A stretch of 64,000 nt of DNA, from the NCBI RefSeq assembly GCF_014204795.1, contig NZ_JACHMB010000001.1, positions 6,584,501 to 6,648,500 on the forward strand. Reading direction: 5' to 3'. Position 1 is the stretch's first letter, and every line of letters begins with the position of its first letter. Below the pieces are notes generated by a model that worked only from the letters and a program-made list of their open reading frames with translations, was not told where the DNA came from and did not search any database. This DNA is from Nonomuraea jabiensis. GTDB taxonomy: Bacteria; Actinomycetota; Actinomycetes; Streptosporangiales; Streptosporangiaceae. Positions 34,115 to 42,580 of the stretch are shown here, in pieces. The position numbers were made by a program, and so were the translations under genes.

Positions 34115-35706
34115 ATGAACGGAACCACCTTCAAGACGTGTTCCTGCCGTGACGAGGCGACCGGCAAGAAACTGGGCAAGACTTGCCCGAAGCTGCGCCG
34201 TCCGGGCGGCGGGGAGTGGTGGAGCAGCACCCCTGGCCGGTGGGCCTACCAGCTGGAGCTGCCCGCGCACGCCGACGGTCGGCGGCGTAATCCGCTGCGC
34301 CGCCGGGGCTTTGCCACGCTGGAGGAGGTGGAGGCCGAACTGGAGCATGCCCGGGCGCTGCTGGCGCTGGATGAGGACCCGCACGTCCAGCGGAAGGTCA
34401 CGGAGCTGATGCTGTGGTGCTCAAGGACACCAAGGCGCTGCCGCCGGTCGAAGAAGTACGGCGCAAGGTCCGCACCCGACAGGACCTCAACCCCACCGTG
34501 ACCGTGGCCGAGTGGATGCAGGAGTTCCTGCGGCGCAAGCGGAAGATCGACGTCACCACCCGCCGCTCGTATGAGGCGCACATCCGCCTGTACTTCGCCC
34601 CCTACCTGGGCGATATCCGGCTGGATCGGCTGCGGGTGTCGGATGTGGCCGGCATGTTCGATGCGATCGAGGAGTTCAACGACGTCATCGCCACCGCCCG
34701 CACAAGCGGCGATCCGGAGGAGCGGGCCAAGGTCCGTTACCGGCGGCCTGTTGGCCCCGGCACCATGCACCGCATCCGTGCGACCCTGCGGCACGCGCTC
34801 AACATTGCGATCAAGCAGGATCGGCTGATCGGCTTCAACCCCGCCGCGGTCGTTGAGCTCCCCGATGCCGAACGTCCCAAGGCGCTGGTGTGGACCGACG
34901 AGCGGGTCGCCGCCTGGAACCGCGACCTGCAGCACCGGCTCGATGTCGAGGCGCGGCGGCGCGGGGCCCGGCTCAGCCGCGCCGGCATGATCAACGTGTA
35001 CGCGTCCGTGCCGAGGCCATCGCCGGTGATGGTGTGGACGCCCTCCCACACCTTCGCCTTCCTCGCCCAGGCGGCCACCCACCGGCTGTCAGCGCTGTAC
35101 CGGTTGATCGCCCTGCGCGGGCTGCGCCGGGGTGAGGCGGTCGGGCTGCGCTGGAAGGACGTCGACCTGGCCGCCGGAACGGCCGGGGTGCATTGGCAGA
35201 TCACCCAGCTGGGCTGGGAGCCGGTACAGGGCAGGCCGAAGACCGAGGCCAGCGACCGCACTATTGCGTTGGATGAGGACACCGTCACCGCGCTGCGTGC
35301 CCATCGCAAGCGCCAAGCCGCCGAGCGGTTGATCGCGGGTGAGGCCTGGGCGGACAGCGGGTTCGTCTTCACTGACGAGATCGGCGGGCCACTGCATCCG
35401 CAGCAGGTCAGCGACCACTTCTACCAGCTGGCCTTCCAGGTGGGGCTGCCGCCGGTGCGGCTGCACGACCTGCGCCATGGCGCGGCCTCGCTCATGCTCG
35501 CTGCCGGGGTCGACCTGAAGGTCGTGCAGGAGACCCTCGGCCACGTCTCATCCACCTTCACCCGTGACACATACACCAGCGTCTACCCAGAGGTGGCCCG
35601 CGCCGCCACCGAATCCACCGCCGCCCTGGTCAACACTGCAGCCGCAGGCGCCCAGACCGTCCGGCTGATCACCCTGCCGAACCATGTCGGCACGACCACT
35701 ACCTGA
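34115..35706 (+). pseudogene. Tyrosine recombinase (integrase) no. 3, one frameshift
   Basis: The N-terminal frame starts MNGTTFKTCSCRDEATGKKL and has the arm domain (RWAYQLELPAHADGRRRNPL, RRRGFATLEEVEAELEHARA) up to HVQRKVTELML. A single frame change near 34408-34415 then leads into a 430-codon frame with TVAEWMQEFLRRKRKIDVTT, RPVGPGTMHRIRATLRHALN, box I LRGLRRGEAVGLRWKDVDL, box II LPPVRLHDLRHGAASLMLAA and the Tyr in RDTYTSVYPEV. The catalytic part is intact, so a GTG start at 34414 might still give a truncated product without its arm domain. A strong terminator follows the stop. Confidence 0.85.
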
Positions 35707-35716
35707 GCCACTCACC

Positions 35717-35752
35717 CAGGCAGGCCCGCCGATTCGCCGGCGGGCCTGCCTG
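35717..35752 (+). terminator. Strong intrinsic terminator after integrase no. 3
   Basis: A perfect 15-bp stem (35717-35731 with 35738-35752) and a 6-base loop ATTCGC, followed by TTGCTCT, begins 11 bases after the integrase stop codon. A poor T-run is normal for this G+C content. Confidence 0.8.
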
Positions 35753-36410
35753 TTGCTCTCAACGGCTATGCGCAGACGGCCAGCCGATCGATCCCCGGCC
35801 TGTGCTGTGAACGGGGCCGAGAGGATCGCTGCGAGAAGCAGCGGATCTTTTATCTGCTGGTCACCAGCGGCCTGGCCAGCAAGACGAGCCGACTTGGACA
35901 AGGCTTGACCGCCCATCAAGGCAACGCCGACCAGCGACGCCGTCCAGGATGAGTCGGTTCGATCAGTGCCGCTGAGTGTCGCGGGAAGACGTTCTGTACC
36001 GTTCTGTCCGCGATCATGCCCATCATTGTGCCGGGAAGTGGCGATGAATGCCGCGCCGTATCGCGTACACGCGAGCAACCACCGAGCAACCATGCGTTCT
36101 TGACCGTCGCCATTATGTGCCATCTGTTCCCCTATCTTGACACCGCTGTGTTGGGTCAGGATTTGTTGGCGAGGCCCCGGCCTGCGGCAGATCGAACGCG
36201 TACGAGCAACCTTCACCAGCCGCGGCTTTCGACGCCGCCTTCTCCTCCGAATGACCCATCACGCCGCCCACCTCCAGGTGAACGATCGCGAGATGAGACA
36301 CCAGCGACGCCCTTCCCGGCATAGGAGAGCTGGTCTTCGGCCGACAGGACATCTCCTCGATCCCGCTGGACAGGAAGGCCAGGAAGGCCACGGTGCAGAA
36401 GGGGCGAACT
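35753..36410. other. Stretch without a supported gene
   Basis: Open frames on both strands lack start signals and protein-like composition. No tRNA, att repeat or IS end was found. It separates the integrase cluster from the molybdenum-hydroxylase operon. Confidence 0.4.
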
Positions 36411-36692
36411 CTAGCCAGAGCCGAGCGAGCCGACCGTCACGCGCCACTGGCGCAGCTGGCGATCCCTGGTGACCTGTAGTCGTGTGTATGGGTCCTGGTC
36501 GACGAGCGCCTGCGCCGCGGTCTCGTCCTCGGCCTGTAGGACGATCATGCCGGCCGTCAGGTCCGTGTAAGGGCCGGCCGCGACGAGGCTGCCCTCCTCA
36601 AAGAGCTTGTTCAGGTGTGCGAGATGGTCGTCGCGGCGCTCCGCTCTCAACGGGGTGTCGTTGTAGCCGTAGGTCAGGACGAAAAGTGCCAT
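36411..36692 (-). CDS. YCII-family protein
   Basis: 93 aa. MALFVLTYGYNDTPLRAERR, then HLNKLFEEGSLVAAGPY and ETAAQALVDQDPYTR match the small ferredoxin-like YCII fold, with the conserved His (RDDHLAHL) and Asp-Pro (DQDPY) that form its putative active site. Members are implicated as dehalogenases/lyases in aromatic degradation or as accessory proteins. It is the last gene of the molybdenum-hydroxylase operon, ~105 bp after the amidohydrolase, and probably acts in the same pathway. Confidence 0.85.
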   Translation of the reverse strand: MALFVLTYGYNDTPLRAERRDDHLAHLNKLFEEGSLVAAGPYTDLTAGMIVLQAEDETAAQALVDQDPYTRLQVTRDRQLRQWRVTVGSLGSG

Positions 36693-36797
36693 GCCGAGAT
36701 ACTCCTTTTCACGTCAATTCCGTTGGCGACCGGGACCGTCTGACGTTGCCGGTCGAAGCTCTCCGAGCCCCGCGGCCCGAGTCCCAGCAGTTTCAGG

Positions 36798-37706
36798 TCA
36801 GCCCTCCAGCCCGTACACTCGTCGTGCGTTGCCGGCGAAGATGTCGTGTTGGTCGGCGGGTGGGAGATGAGTCAGTGCGTTCTTCCACGCGTCGACCAGG
36901 TGCGGCATCGTGGTCCAGATCTTCTCGACCGGGAAGTTGGTGCCGAACATGGCTCGGCCGGCACCGAACCAGCCGATCACCTCGTCTGCGACGAAGGAGA
37001 TGAGGTCGGGATCCACCCGGTGGACGAAGGTGCCCTGCCCGGTGAGCTTGACGACGATGTTCTGCCGCTCGGCCAGCGCGGCCATCCCGTCCCGCCACGA
37101 CTCCAGGTACTCGAGCCCGATGAGCATGCCCGCGTGCACCAGGACGAAGGTGACGTCAGGGAAAGCCGCCGCCAGCTCGACCGCATCCGGCATCTGTTCG
37201 GGAAAGACTTGCAGCTCGAACAGCCAGCCGCGGTCGGCGAGCGCGCCGATGTTCTTACGGAAGACCGGATCCTTCATACGATCGGGCGCAGTGGCGAACC
37301 GGAACTCCAGGCGCTCGTGCCAGTGCAGTTGCTGACGGATCCCCCGGATCAGCGGTGTGAGCGCGGCCTGTCGTCGCATGGTGTCCGGAGCGCTCTCGTC
37401 GAACATGTCGGCCGATCCGATGACGGCCATCGGCCGACCTGCCTCCTGATGAACCTCGTGAAGCCAGCGCACCTCGTCCACAACCCGGTCGAGCGGCCAG
37501 TTCGTCTGGACGTAGACCGACTCGCTGATGCCTGAGGCCGTGGCGTCGGCGATGTACTCGTCGATCAGGTAGTCCCGCCTGATCGGCTCGTACGGGCCGA
37601 AGATCCGCGGCACCATCGGTCCGGACAGCCAGGGTAGGTCCCCGGCCCGCCAGATGTGGTGGTGCGAGTCGACGATGTCGCCCGAGTAGCGGGTCGCCTC
37701 CGGCAT
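36798..37706 (-). CDS. Amidohydrolase-family (COG3618-like) lactonase/hydrolase
   Basis: 302 aa from the ATG at 37706 (GGGAG 8 bases upstream); the longer frame to 37856 runs into the preceding gene. DSHHHIW (first metal HxH) at the start, SVYVQTNWP, FVLVHAGM and MFGTNFPVEK near the end are the hallmarks of the amidohydrolase-2 family that includes fuconolactonase and 2-pyrone-4,6-dicarboxylate lactonase. It probably hydrolyses a lactone or amide ring produced by the hydroxylase encoded in the same operon; the ring is unknown. It starts 5 bases after the VWA gene stop. Confidence 0.9.
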   Translation of the reverse strand: MPEATRYSGDIVDSHHHIWRAGDLPWLSGPMVPRIFGPYEPIRRDYLIDEYIADATASGISESVYVQTNWPLDRVVDEVRWLHEVHQEAGRPMAVIGSADMFDESAPDTMRRQAALTPLIRGIRQQLHWHERLEFRFATAPDRMKDPVFRKNIGALADRGWLFELQVFPEQMPDAVELAAAFPDVTFVLVHAGMLIGLEYLESWRDGMAALAERQNIVVKLTGQGTFVHRVDPDLISFVADEVIGWFGAGRAMFGTNFPVEKIWTTMPHLVDAWKNALTHLPPADQHDIFAGNARRVYGLEG

Positions 37707-37711
37707 GACGA

Positions 37712-38827
37712 TCACTCCCTGATCAAGGTCTGTACCTGCTCGTACGCCGTACGCAGGTCGCGCACGCCCGCGAGCGCGTCCACGCTGCCGAGCACGGCCG
37801 ACATGCCGCGGGTGAGCGGCCGGTACGCCGGGTCGCAAGCGAGCGGCGACCACCACAGCAACCGGTGGCTCAGCAGCGACAACCGCCGTACGGCCGCCTG
37901 CATGGGCCGGCAGTCGCCGCGTTCCAGGCCGTCGGAGAGCACGATCACCAGGGCGCCGCGCGCCACGGTGACATGCCGGGCGTTGGCGAGGAACTCCTGG
38001 AGCGAAGCGCCGATCCGCGTCCCGCCCTCGGCGTCCAGGACGACGGCGCTCAGCGAGCCGACGGCCGCGTCGACGTGCCGTGCGCGCAGTAGTTCGGTGA
38101 CGCGGGTCAGCCGGGTTCCGAAGGTGAACACCTCGACGCGGTCGAGCCGGCCGACCACGGCGTGGGCGAAGCGGAGGTAGTGGGCGCTGTGCTGCTTCAT
38201 CGACCCGGACACGTCGATGAGCAGCAGCACACGGCGCTGCCGCCGCGGACGGTTGCGCCGGCGCAACGTCACGATCTCCCCGTGGCTGCGCCTGGACTCA
38301 CGGCAGATCCTGGCGACGTCGATCCACGGACCTCGCCGGGCAGGCCGCCGACGTCGCGACCGGATCGTCGGCACCGCTCCGGGTAGTTCCCGCCGCAGCA
38401 GCGAGAGCACCGCCCGGTCGTCCTCGCTCGCCGGGCCGAACACCGGGCGTCTCTCACGCTCCGAGGAGCCGGCCTTCAGACCCGCCTCCCCGCCCAACGT
38501 CGCCGTGAGAGGAGCCTCGTCCCCCTTTCCGCGCGGCGTGGGGGCCTCGTCATCGGGGAACTCGTCATCGGGGACGCGCCGTGCCGTAGCCTCCCCGAAC
38601 CAGTGCTCGAACGTGGGGGAGTACACCTCCAGGTCTTCGTGGGAGGTGGTGAGCGTGGCCACCCCGATCCAGTAGAGGTGTGTGGCGTCGCGCGGGCCGA
38701 CGGCCTCGATCGCCTGAAGGAAGACCCGCTGTTTGGGCACCGGTACGGGCAGGCCCCGATCGTGCAGGTCCCGCAGGAACCCGTGCACATGATCGCCGAT
38801 GCGTACGAGGAGGGACTGCTCAGTCAC
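37712..38827 (-). CDS. CoxE-like VWA-domain protein
   Basis: 371 aa. N-terminal helical part, acidic linker, then a von Willebrand A domain whose MIDAS motif is complete (LLLIDVSGSMKQHS), with TRLTRVTELLRARH and GGTRIGASLQEFL further on and IVLSDGLERGD as the later Asp. Known: CoxE-type VWA proteins work with CoxD-type MoxR ATPases to insert or mature the cofactor of molybdenum hydroxylases such as CO dehydrogenase. It overlaps the ATPase gene by 8 bases, so the two are translationally coupled. Confidence 0.9.
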   Translation of the reverse strand: MTEQSLLVRIGDHVHGFLRDLHDRGLPVPVPKQRVFLQAIEAVGPRDATHLYWIGVATLTTSHEDLEVYSPTFEHWFGEATARRVPDDEFPDDEAPTPRGKGDEAPLTATLGGEAGLKAGSSERERRPVFGPASEDDRAVLSLLRRELPGAVPTIRSRRRRPARRGPWIDVARICRESRRSHGEIVTLRRRNRPRRQRRVLLLIDVSGSMKQHSAHYLRFAHAVVGRLDRVEVFTFGTRLTRVTELLRARHVDAAVGSLSAVVLDAEGGTRIGASLQEFLANARHVTVARGALVIVLSDGLERGDCRPMQAAVRRLSLLSHRLLWWSPLACDPAYRPLTRGMSAVLGSVDALAGVRDLRTAYEQVQTLIRE

Positions 38828-39677
38828 CGAACACCTCCGCGGTGTGGCGGCCGAGGAGCGCGAGGTCCTCCTCGTGCTTGACGAGCAGCCCCGCGGACCG
38901 GCGCATCGCCTCCAGCCAGCTTGAACCCTCGCGGGTCAGCGTCTGCACGCCACGGGCCCAGGAGACCGACTCGGCGATGCCCGGGTGTTTCAGCAGAGCC
39001 AGTCCGCGGATGCGATGCACGGCGGCCACGAGGCGGGCCGCGCTTCTCTCGTCCAGGCCCGGCGCCTGAGCCCGGATGATCGCTCGCTCCCGTTCGGCGT
39101 CGGGAAAGGGGATCCAGTGGTAGAGGCACCGGCGCTTGAGCGCGTCGTGCAGTTCGCGGGTCCGGTTCGAGGTGAGGACGACGAACGGGACGCTCGCCGC
39201 CGTGATGGTGCCGATCTCCGGGATGGTGATCTGGAAGTCGCCGAGGAACTCCAGAAGGAAGGCCTCGAACTCGCTGTCCGCCCGGTCGATCTCGTCGATC
39301 AGCAGCACCGCGCCGGATGCCGCCCGCAGCGACCGCAGTAACGGCCGCTGCAGCAGGAACTCCTCGCGGTACAGGTCGCCGATGCCGCGCCTGTCCACCT
39401 CGGCGGCCCGCAGGGACAGCAACTGTTTGGGGTAGTCCCACTCGTACAGGGCCTGGGAGGCGTCCAGCCCTTCGTAGCACTGCAGCCGGATCAGCTCGCG
39501 GCCGAGGACCCGGGCCAGGACGTTCGCGACCTCGGTCTTGCCGACCCCCGGCTCGCCCTCCAGCAGCAGCGGGAGCCCGAGCGTGCCCGCCAGGTGGAGG
39601 GCGGTGAGCAGACCCTCGTCGGCGAGGTAGCCCTCCGCGCCCAGCCGCCGGCCCAGCGTGTCCTGATCAACCAGCAC
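38820..39677 (-). CDS. CoxD-like MoxR AAA+ ATPase
   Basis: 285 aa. Walker A GEPGVGKTE, Walker B VLLIDEIDRADSEFEAFLLE, sensor 1 FVVLTSNRTRELHDALKRRC and the arginine finger region are all present in the MoxR order. In CO-dehydrogenase-type loci CoxD unfolds or remodels the apo-enzyme so that the molybdenum centre can be sulphurated. It overlaps the split large-subunit gene by 11 bases. The partner is the adjacent VWA protein. Confidence 0.92.
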   Translation of the reverse strand: MLVDQDTLGRRLGAEGYLADEGLLTALHLAGTLGLPLLLEGEPGVGKTEVANVLARVLGRELIRLQCYEGLDASQALYEWDYPKQLLSLRAAEVDRRGIGDLYREEFLLQRPLLRSLRAASGAVLLIDEIDRADSEFEAFLLEFLGDFQITIPEIGTITAASVPFVVLTSNRTRELHDALKRRCLYHWIPFPDAERERAIIRAQAPGLDERSAARLVAAVHRIRGLALLKHPGIAESVSWARGVQTLTREGSSWLEAMRRSAGLLVKHEEDLALLGRHTAEVFGD

Positions 39678-40683
39678 GGCCGGCCCGCAACTCGTCGAGT
39701 CCGCGCAGCACCTTCTCCGGGGTGAAGGGCATGCTCGTCAGCCGTACGCCGACCGCGTCGTACACGGCGTTGGCGATCGCGGGGATCGGCGCGTTCGCCG
39801 TCATCTCGCCGATCCCCTTGGCCCCGAACGGCCCGTTGCCGGCGGGCCGTTCGAGGAACAGGCTGGTCTGCGCCGGGATGTCGGCCGGCCCGGGCATCAG
39901 GTATTCGGTGAAATCGACCGGGCCGTGCTCGCGCGAGTGCGGATAGTACGGTTCGGTCGATTCGAACAACGCGTGCGACAGGCCCATCCAGGCGCCGCCC
40001 TCGACCTGCTGCGTCGCGAGGGCCGGGTTGAGCGCCCGGCCGATCTCGTAGGTGTTGTAGAGCCGCAGCACCTCGATCACGCCGGTCTCGTCGTCGACCG
40101 CGACCTCGGCCACCGTGCACGCGTGCGCCTGGCAGGAGTCCGGGTCCATCTCGCCGGTCTCCGGCACCGGCGAGCTCGGCTCCTTGAGGTAGATGCCCCG
40201 GCCGGAGATGGTCCGGCCCTGCCGGAAGTGCGCGGCGAGCGCGACGTCGCTGATGTGGATCTTCTTTTCCGACGATCCCTTGAGGCGGACGAAGCCCGTG
40301 CCGTCGGTCTCCAGGTCCTCCGCGTCGACCTCCAGTTCGTCGGCGGCGACCTGGAGCATGACCTCCCTGGCCTCTCGCGCCGCCATGATCACGGCGTTGC
40401 CGACGCGGTGGGTGCCGCGGCTGGCGAACGTTCCCATGCAGTGCGGGCCGGTGTCGGTGTCGGCGGTGTCGACGATGATGTTCTCGATCGGGATGCCGAG
40501 TGTCTCGGCCGCGCATTGGGCGATGACCGTCCGCAGCCCCTGGCCGAGATCCACCGAGGAGAGCGTGACGACGAATCCGCCCATCGTGGTGGCGTGGACG
40601 AGTGCCTGCGACGGGTCGCCCCCGAGGTTCATGCCGGTCGGGTAGTTGACCGCCGCGTATCCGCGGCCGTGCCGTAACGCCAT
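39667..40683 (-). CDS. Molybdenum hydroxylase large subunit, C-terminal half (separate gene)
   Basis: 338 aa. It corresponds to the second MoCo-binding domain only: GRGYAAVNYPTGMNLGGDPS at the start, SSVDLGQGLRTVIAQCAAE (the Q that contacts the molybdopterin), DTGPHCMGTFASRGT and, near the end, FGAKGIGEMT with the catalytic Glu. The stop of the preceding half (40687-40689) is only 3 bases from this ATG, and the break falls at the border of the two Pfam MoCo domains, so this looks like a true gene split rather than a frameshift. The two halves must assemble to form the active site. Confidence 0.88.
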   Translation of the reverse strand: MALRHGRGYAAVNYPTGMNLGGDPSQALVHATTMGGFVVTLSSVDLGQGLRTVIAQCAAETLGIPIENIIVDTADTDTGPHCMGTFASRGTHRVGNAVIMAAREAREVMLQVAADELEVDAEDLETDGTGFVRLKGSSEKKIHISDVALAAHFRQGRTISGRGIYLKEPSSPVPETGEMDPDSCQAHACTVAEVAVDDETGVIEVLRLYNTYEIGRALNPALATQQVEGGAWMGLSHALFESTEPYYPHSREHGPVDFTEYLMPGPADIPAQTSLFLERPAGNGPFGAKGIGEMTANAPIPAIANAVYDAVGVRLTSMPFTPEKVLRGLDELRAGRAG

Positions 40684-40686
40684 CGC

Positions 40687-42066
40687 TCAACCCTCCGGTC
40701 GTTCGGTCGAGGACATCGCCCGGTACTCCGGCGGAAGGTCGTGCCCCACCAGGTCGGCGGCGCTCTGGATCACCTCGACCAACGCCGTGCCGGACGCGAT
40801 CTTGCGATGAGCTTTCATGTCGCCGTCACGGTAGGCATTCTTGAGCCGGAGCCGCAGCGGGTCCATGTTCAGCTCCCGGGCGATGCGGTCCATGTGCGAC
40901 TCCAGCGCGAAGTCGCCGATCGTGACGCCGAACCCGCGCATGGCGCTGGACGGCGTGCGGTTGGTGTAGACGCAGTACGCGTCGACATGGACGTTCGGGA
41001 TCGTGTATGGGCCGGGCATGTGCGCCGCCGCCTTGGTGGTGCCGTACGGGCTGTGCCGGGAGTACGCGCCCGCGTCCACGTAGAGCGTGATCTTGCGGGC
41101 GACGATCCGGCCGTCGTCCATGACGCCGTCCTTGATGGAGATGCGCTCGGCCGCTCGGGGGGACGACACCTGCATCTCCTCGGCGCGGCTGTAGACGTAC
41201 TTGGTCGGCCGGCCGGTGAGCATGGCGGCGATGCACGCGAGTGGCTCGACGATGACATCGACCTTGCCGCCGAAGCCGCCTCCCACGGTGCCCCCGACGA
41301 CGCGCAGGTTGGTAGGCGGGACGCCGAGAATGAGCGCGGTGTTGTCGAGGGTGAAGAAGGCGGCCTGGGTGTTGGTGTGTATGCGCAGCCGGCCGTCGCC
41401 CTGAGGGACGACGATGCAGCCGGTCGGCTCGGTCGGCGCGTGTTCGATGGGGGAGGAGCTGTAGCGGCCCTCGATGATGCGGTCCGCCTCGGCGAAACCT
41501 CGCTCGACGTCGCCGAAGCGGATCCGGCGGCAGTGATGTCCCTCGTACGCGAAGTGGTTGGCGCCCGCCTGTTTGATGATCGGGGCGCCGTCGGCCAGCG
41601 CCTCCTCGACGTCGAAGACGGCGGGCAGGTCGGTGTAGTCGACCGTGACCCGGGCCGCGCCCTCGCGGGCGGCGTCCTCGGTCTCGGCGACGACGGCGAC
41701 GATCGGCTCGCCGCGGTACAGGACCCGATCCTCGGCCAGCACCGGCTCGTCGTCAGGTCCCACGCCGATCAGGCGCAGCACGGTGTACCAGTTGTTCGGC
41801 ACGTCCTGGTGAGTGATGACCCGAAGCACGCCCGGGACCCCGAGGGCGCCGGAGACGTCGACCCGGTTGATGAGGGCGTGGTGCCGCGTGGACCGGTGGA
41901 TCTTGACGTGCGTCATCTCCGGCGGCGCCATGTCCTCGAAGAAGACCGTGCGGCCGGTGACGTGAGCGCGGGCGTCCGAGCGCGGGACGGCGGAGCCGAT
42001 GACGGCGAAGTCGCCCGCGCGCTCGCCCTTGAAGTACGCGGTGTCGATCGGGGTGAGGCGTGCCAT
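40687..42066 (-). CDS. Molybdenum hydroxylase large subunit, N-terminal half (separate gene)
   Basis: 459 aa. The aldehyde-oxidase a/b hammerhead domain (GSAVPRSDARAHVTGRTVFF to VTVDYTDLPAVFDVEEAL) is followed by the first MoCo-binding domain: PTEPTGCIV, GGTVGGGFGGKVDV (glycine-rich cofactor loop), and SSAMRGFGVTIGDFALESHM with the RGFG arginine. The AYxCSFR active-site loop of CO dehydrogenase is absent, so the substrate is more likely an N-heterocycle, purine or aldehyde. The start overlaps the 2Fe-2S gene stop by one base (TGATG). It ends with an ordinary stop just before the second half. Confidence 0.9.
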   Translation of the reverse strand: MARLTPIDTAYFKGERAGDFAVIGSAVPRSDARAHVTGRTVFFEDMAPPEMTHVKIHRSTRHHALINRVDVSGALGVPGVLRVITHQDVPNNWYTVLRLIGVGPDDEPVLAEDRVLYRGEPIVAVVAETEDAAREGAARVTVDYTDLPAVFDVEEALADGAPIIKQAGANHFAYEGHHCRRIRFGDVERGFAEADRIIEGRYSSSPIEHAPTEPTGCIVVPQGDGRLRIHTNTQAAFFTLDNTALILGVPPTNLRVVGGTVGGGFGGKVDVIVEPLACIAAMLTGRPTKYVYSRAEEMQVSSPRAAERISIKDGVMDDGRIVARKITLYVDAGAYSRHSPYGTTKAAAHMPGPYTIPNVHVDAYCVYTNRTPSSAMRGFGVTIGDFALESHMDRIARELNMDPLRLRLKNAYRDGDMKAHRKIASGTALVEVIQSAADLVGHDLPPEYRAMSSTERPEG

Positions 42067-42569
42067 CAGACCTCGGCCTCCGCGTTCGTGAGCGGGGCGC
42101 CGCGGCGGCGTTGCGCGGCGGCGAGGACGGCGGCGATGATCGGCTCGTATCCCGTGCAGCGGCAGACGTTCCCGCAGATCGCCTCGGTGACATCTTGGCG
42201 GGTCGGATCCGGCTTCCGGTTGAGCAGGGCCGTGGCGGACATGATCATCCCCGGGGTGCAGAACCCGCATTGCGTCGCGAAGAGGTCGACGAACGCCTGC
42301 TGTACGTCGCCGAGCCGGTCGCCCTCGGCCAGGCCCTCGATCGTCTCCACGGCAGAGCCGTCGATCGTCACGACGGGGATCAGGCACGAGACCACGGGCC
42401 GGCCGTCCAGTAGCACCGTGCAGCTGCCGCAGCCCCCTTGCGCGCAGCCGCGCTTGGCCCCCATCAGGCCCAATGTGTCGCGCAGTGCGCTCAGCAGCGT
42501 CGTCGACGGCCGGGCGATGAGCTCCCGCTCGGTGCCGTTCACCTTGAGCGTGACGATTGTCGAGGGCAT
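42066..42569 (-). CDS. Molybdenum hydroxylase 2Fe-2S subunit
   Basis: 167 aa. The plant-type ferredoxin cluster motif is present (GCAQGGCGSCTVLLDG, with the more distal VVSCLIP), then the second cluster of the family: QCGFCTPGMIM and GNVCRCTGYEPI. All eight cysteines are there, so both [2Fe-2S] clusters should form and pass electrons from the molybdenum site to FAD. It is the second gene of the operon, 12 bp after the FAD subunit. Confidence 0.96.
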   Translation of the reverse strand: MPSTIVTLKVNGTERELIARPSTTLLSALRDTLGLMGAKRGCAQGGCGSCTVLLDGRPVVSCLIPVVTIDGSAVETIEGLAEGDRLGDVQQAFVDLFATQCGFCTPGMIMSATALLNRKPDPTRQDVTEAICGNVCRCTGYEPIIAAVLAAAQRRRGAPLTNAEAEV

Positions 42570-42580
42570 GCGATCCCCTT

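Noticed and set aside
35548-36216. 222-codon minus-strand frame as a gene
   Set aside because: It crosses the integrase terminator and the end of integrase no. 3, and shows no family motif or start signal.
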